A stretch of 8,269 nt of DNA, from contig JADFLZ010000077.1 in the NCBI GenBank assembly GCA_022564135.1, positions 1 to 8,269 on the forward strand. Reading direction: 5' to 3'. Origin of the DNA: Candidatus Zixiibacteriota bacterium. GTDB taxonomy: Bacteria > Zixibacteria > MSB-5A5 > GN15 > FEB-12. How positions within the stretch are numbered: the stretch's first letter is position 1; every line of letters starts with the position of its first letter. Below are positions 7,117 to 8,269 of this stretch, one piece after another. Under the pieces are notes generated by a model. It was not told where the DNA came from. It searched no databases and was given only the letters and a program-made list of their open reading frames with translations. The translations under genes and the position numbers were made by a program.

Positions 7117-7193
7117 TGGTGGGCAATACTGGATTCGAACCAGTGACCTCTCGGATGTGAACCGAACGCTCTAACCAACTGAGCTAATTGCCC
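7117..7193 (-). tRNA. tRNA-Val, anticodon CAC, CCA encoded
   Basis: Reads GUG codons. Cloverleaf on the minus strand: acceptor GGGCAAT/ATTGCCC (7 bp), D arm GCTC-AGTTGGTTA-GAGC, anticodon arm TTCGG-TTCACAT-CCGAG (first pair G-U), variable AGGTC, T arm ACTGG-TTCGAAT-CCAGT, discriminator A73. CCA is encoded (7119-7117). It is the second tRNA of the operon, 26 nt after the CAT tRNA. Confidence 0.93.
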
Positions 7194-7219
7194 TTGCCTG
7201 TTTCAGCCCAAATCTTAAG

Positions 7220-7293
7220 TGGGCCCTGCAGGACTCGAACCTGCGACCCGCTGATTATGAGTCAGCTGCTCTAACCAACTGAGCTAAGGGCCC
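7220..7293 (-). tRNA. tRNA with CAT anticodon, probably tRNA-Ile2 (lysidine type), no encoded CCA
   Basis: Cloverleaf on the minus strand: acceptor GGGCCCT/AGGGCCC, D arm GCTC-AGTTGGTTA-GAGC, anticodon arm GCTGA-CTCATAA-TCAGC, variable GGGTC, T arm GCAGG-TTCGAGT-CCTGC, A73. Base pair 1-72 is G-C, so it is not initiator tRNA. The choice is elongator Met or Ile2, in which TilS converts C34 to lysidine to read AUA. C4-G69 and C5-G68, reported TilS determinants, and overall likeness to E. coli ileX (GGCCCCT acceptor) favour Ile2. The bases after A73 are CTT, so CCA must be added by nucleotidyltransferase, unlike its neighbour. Confidence 0.9.
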
Positions 7294-7491
7294 CAACAAG
7301 CCAAGTCTTTTATAATAAGCCGTATTTTCGAATAGGTCAAGAGATTTTGGCATTTTAATGAAAAAAACGAGGTTTGTGGGCCGCAGACAAGTATCATTGC
7401 TGATTCTATCGGCAAAAAGACCGGAAAGCCGAGGGGACGGTAGGTGGCTATAATGAAACCCACCAACAATTGAAAACCGCTCTATGAAACG
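7294..7491. other. Intergenic region between the DUF2971-like gene and the tRNAs
   Basis: No supported gene. The left end holds the tRNA promoter. The rest (about 7345-7475) contains a run of seven T on the minus strand (7364-7370), TCGGC and GCCGA arms around a loop (7409-7432), and GGTGG (7443-7447) facing CCACC (7460-7464). None makes a convincing terminator for the DUF2971-like gene. It could be part of a dispersed intergenic repeat (see findings). Confidence 0.5.
7312..7340 (-). promoter_or_regulatory. Promoter of the tRNA operon
   Basis: TTGACC (7340-7335), exactly 17 bp, then TATTAT (7317-7312) on the minus strand, 18 bp before the 5' end of the first tRNA. It matches the sigma-70 consensus 5/6 and 5/6 with ideal spacing, as expected for a stable-RNA promoter. 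The short leader would be removed by RNase P, whose RNA is also encoded in this window. Confidence 0.8.
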
Positions 7492-7956
7492 TTAGTAATC
7501 AATCCTTTCAAAATCGAGTCCGAACGCCCCTTTCTTCAATTTTGCCTGCAATAAATTTACTCTTGGAATTCGATTTTTCAATACGCCTATTATTTCACTT
7601 CTAGATTGTTCAGACATTCTCACCCCGATTATTACTTCAATTAATACTTCAGGCTCAAGTTCAAAACGAATGTTAGTCGATCGCAATAGGACTGCACGAA
7701 CTTCTTCCTCGTAACACCAATCTATTGCTTTCACAAGAACATGCTTTAAAGCAATCTCCTCTTTTGACATCTCGAAAAAATTTAGCTCAGGATAGTCGCT
7801 GGAATATTCCACTTCATGAATATCTATCATTACCTTTTCATTTGATTTTTTAAGAAAGTTGTCCCTGAGTATATCTGTGTTTAGTTTAACACAAAACCCT
7901 TCATGAGCAGCTGCATAATGAGACCAGAGCAGGATATTGTCATAGACTTTCGACAT
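7492..7956 (-). CDS. DUF2971-like protein, probably a 5'-truncated remnant
   Basis: 154 aa resembling the C-terminal half of DUF2971 (PF11185) proteins, whose function is not established. Hallmarks: DNILLWSHYAAAHEGFCVKL (6-25) and, further on, a Lys/Trp-x-x-Glu-Glu-x-Arg block, KAIDWCYEEEVRAVLL (about 73-88). Full-length members are usually about 250-300 aa with an N-terminal part ending just before the WSHYA block; here that part is missing. The frame stays open upstream of the ATG for 12 codons (to 7992) and reads GIF then T before Met1, which fits family sequence before the DNILLWSHYA motif; it is then stopped by TAG at 7993-7995. No Shine-Dalgarno precedes the ATG. Base composition is more AT-rich than the housekeeping genes, suggesting acquired DNA. 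I infer a decaying fragment, though a short functional protein cannot be excluded. Confidence 0.7.
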   Translation of the reverse strand: MSKVYDNILLWSHYAAAHEGFCVKLNTDILRDNFLKKSNEKVMIDIHEVEYSSDYPELNFFEMSKEEIALKHVLVKAIDWCYEEEVRAVLLRSTNIRFELEPEVLIEVIIGVRMSEQSRSEIIGVLKNRIPRVNLLQAKLKKGAFGLDFERIDY

Positions 7957-8031
7957 TGTAAAAATACCATACTGACTAAATTTCCTTTTGAGCTATCGGG
8001 TTGGGTGGGGCGCTACCGATGAGATTTAGGC

Positions 8032-8060
8032 TTGACAGAAAACGGCCTGGCTCCTATATT
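8032..8060 (+). promoter_or_regulatory. Near-consensus sigma-70 promoter facing right
   Basis: TTGACA (8032-8037, perfect), a 17-bp spacer, then TATATT (8055-8060, 5/6). The predicted start near 8067 gives a leader of about 160 nt to the TTG start at 8226. It is the best promoter match in the window and points away from the DUF2971-like gene, supporting a real gene beyond the right edge. Confidence 0.75.
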
Positions 8061-8172
8061 CTTTTTTAGAAGACCATTTACTATCTCTTACTTTTTTAAC
8101 AAAAGGGATCAAGTACTTACTAAAGTAATCGCTAACTTTTCGTCTGTTTTAACATAAGTAGTCAGAATTTGT

Positions 8173-8197
8173 TCGAGGATTGTCCCTAAAACCTCGA
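8173..8197 (+). promoter_or_regulatory. Leader hairpin upstream of the rightward gene
   Basis: TCGAGG (8173-8178) pairs with CCTCGA (8192-8197), 6 bp with a 13-nt loop, in the predicted leader and 16 nt before the Shine-Dalgarno. No T-tract follows, so it is not an intrinsic terminator. A regulatory role is only a possibility. Confidence 0.3.
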
Positions 8198-8225
8198 CTC
8201 AACAGCAATTACTGGAGGCAAAATT

Positions 8226-8269
8226 TTGTTCTCAAAAAACACTTATCGAAAAGTTATCTTTCTGACTTT
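8226..8269 (+). CDS. Start of a rightward gene (N-terminus only), TTG start
   Basis: GGAGG (8214-8218) is 7 nt before TTG at 8226, the same GGAGGCAAAA context as the recJ ribosome-binding site. The frame reads MFSKNTYRKVIFLT and is open to the window edge. A short basic N-terminus running into hydrophobic residues (VIFL) could be the start of a signal peptide or membrane anchor, but 14 residues are too few to assign a family. The promoter at 8032-8060 supports the call. The next in-frame start, if any, lies outside the window. Confidence 0.45.
   Translation, partial: MFSKNTYRKVIFLT

Larger units (their letters stand above)
7957..8225. other. AT-rich intergenic region with a divergent promoter and leader
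   Basis: No frame of useful length on either strand; the longest piece on the minus strand is about 40 codons between stops (roughly 8024-8146) and matches nothing I recognise. The stretch holds a GC-rich block with ATCGG/CCGAT ends (7995-8020), a strong rightward promoter (8032-8060), and leader inverted repeats: TACTT/AAGTA around ACTA (8114-8127) and TCGAGG/CCTCGA around 13 nt (8173-8197). Confidence 0.6.

Noticed and set aside
6993..7178. 61-aa minus-strand frame overlapping tRNA-Val and the terminator
   Set aside because: It begins inside the tRNA and stops in the terminator loop; the phrase SHPRGHWFESS is a typical false translation of a tRNA.
7284..7469. 61-aa minus-strand frame before the tRNAs
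   Set aside because: It runs through the tRNA promoter into the 5' end of the CAT tRNA, has no ribosome-binding site and no recognised homology; kept only as a possible repeat signal.
8111..8128. Overlapping palindromes AAGTACTT and TTACT/AGTAA as an operator
   Set aside because: Short, AT-rich and downstream of the predicted start; chance is likely, so it is only mentioned as part of the leader.
7220..8269. Genomic island integrated at the tRNA genes
   Set aside because: The AT-rich region lies on the 5' side of the tRNAs, whereas integrases usually use the tRNA 3' end; I see no integrase and no repeat of a tRNA end within the window.

Overview
This is a bacterial chromosomal window of moderate GC. 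The bacterial class A RNase P RNA, bacterial tRNAs, Shine-Dalgarno sites of the GGAGG type and sigma-70-like promoters all point to Bacteria. I cannot name the species. The gene content (B12-dependent acyl-CoA mutase with MeaB, RecJ, GuaB, C4 zinc-ribbon coiled-coil protein) and a possibly leaderless guaB suggest a non-proteobacterial lineage, but that is a guess.

Almost everything is transcribed leftward (minus strand). In order of transcription, from right to left: a DUF2971-like gene that looks cut at its 5' end (7492-7956); a two-tRNA operon (CAT anticodon, probably Ile2, then Val-CAC) with a clear promoter and a rho-independent terminator; a coiled-coil/C4 zinc-ribbon protein; guaB (IMP dehydrogenase); rnpB (RNase P RNA); recJ; meaB; and the large subunit of a methylmalonyl-CoA-mutase-family enzyme that runs off the left edge. 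From the zinc-ribbon gene to meaB the spacing is tight and I see no terminator, so read-through is plausible, including rnpB into recJ and recJ into meaB (4-nt gap). The mutase gene has its own promoter, with a 10-bp palindrome on the -10 box.

The right end (about 7300-8269) differs: it is AT-rich and gene-poor. It holds the truncated DUF2971-like gene, two GC-rich blocks that may belong to dispersed repeats, and a near-consensus promoter facing right. That promoter appears to serve a gene starting with TTG at 8226, which leaves the window after 14 complete codons.

Working together: MeaB is the GTPase that loads and protects the adenosylcobalamin cofactor of the adjacent mutase. The mutase has Phe90 and Gln208 where methylmalonyl-CoA mutases have the carboxylate-binding Tyr and Arg, so its substrate may be a monocarboxylic acyl-CoA (isobutyryl/n-butyryl-type) rather than methylmalonyl-CoA. 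The rest is housekeeping: purine synthesis (guaB), tRNA maturation (rnpB), DNA repair (recJ) and tRNAs. I see no CRISPR array, insertion sequence, integrase or recognisable defence operon, and no convincing wholly new system. The most notable points are the mutase active site, the possibly leaderless guaB, the unseparated rnpB-recJ-meaB arrangement, and the disrupted right end.
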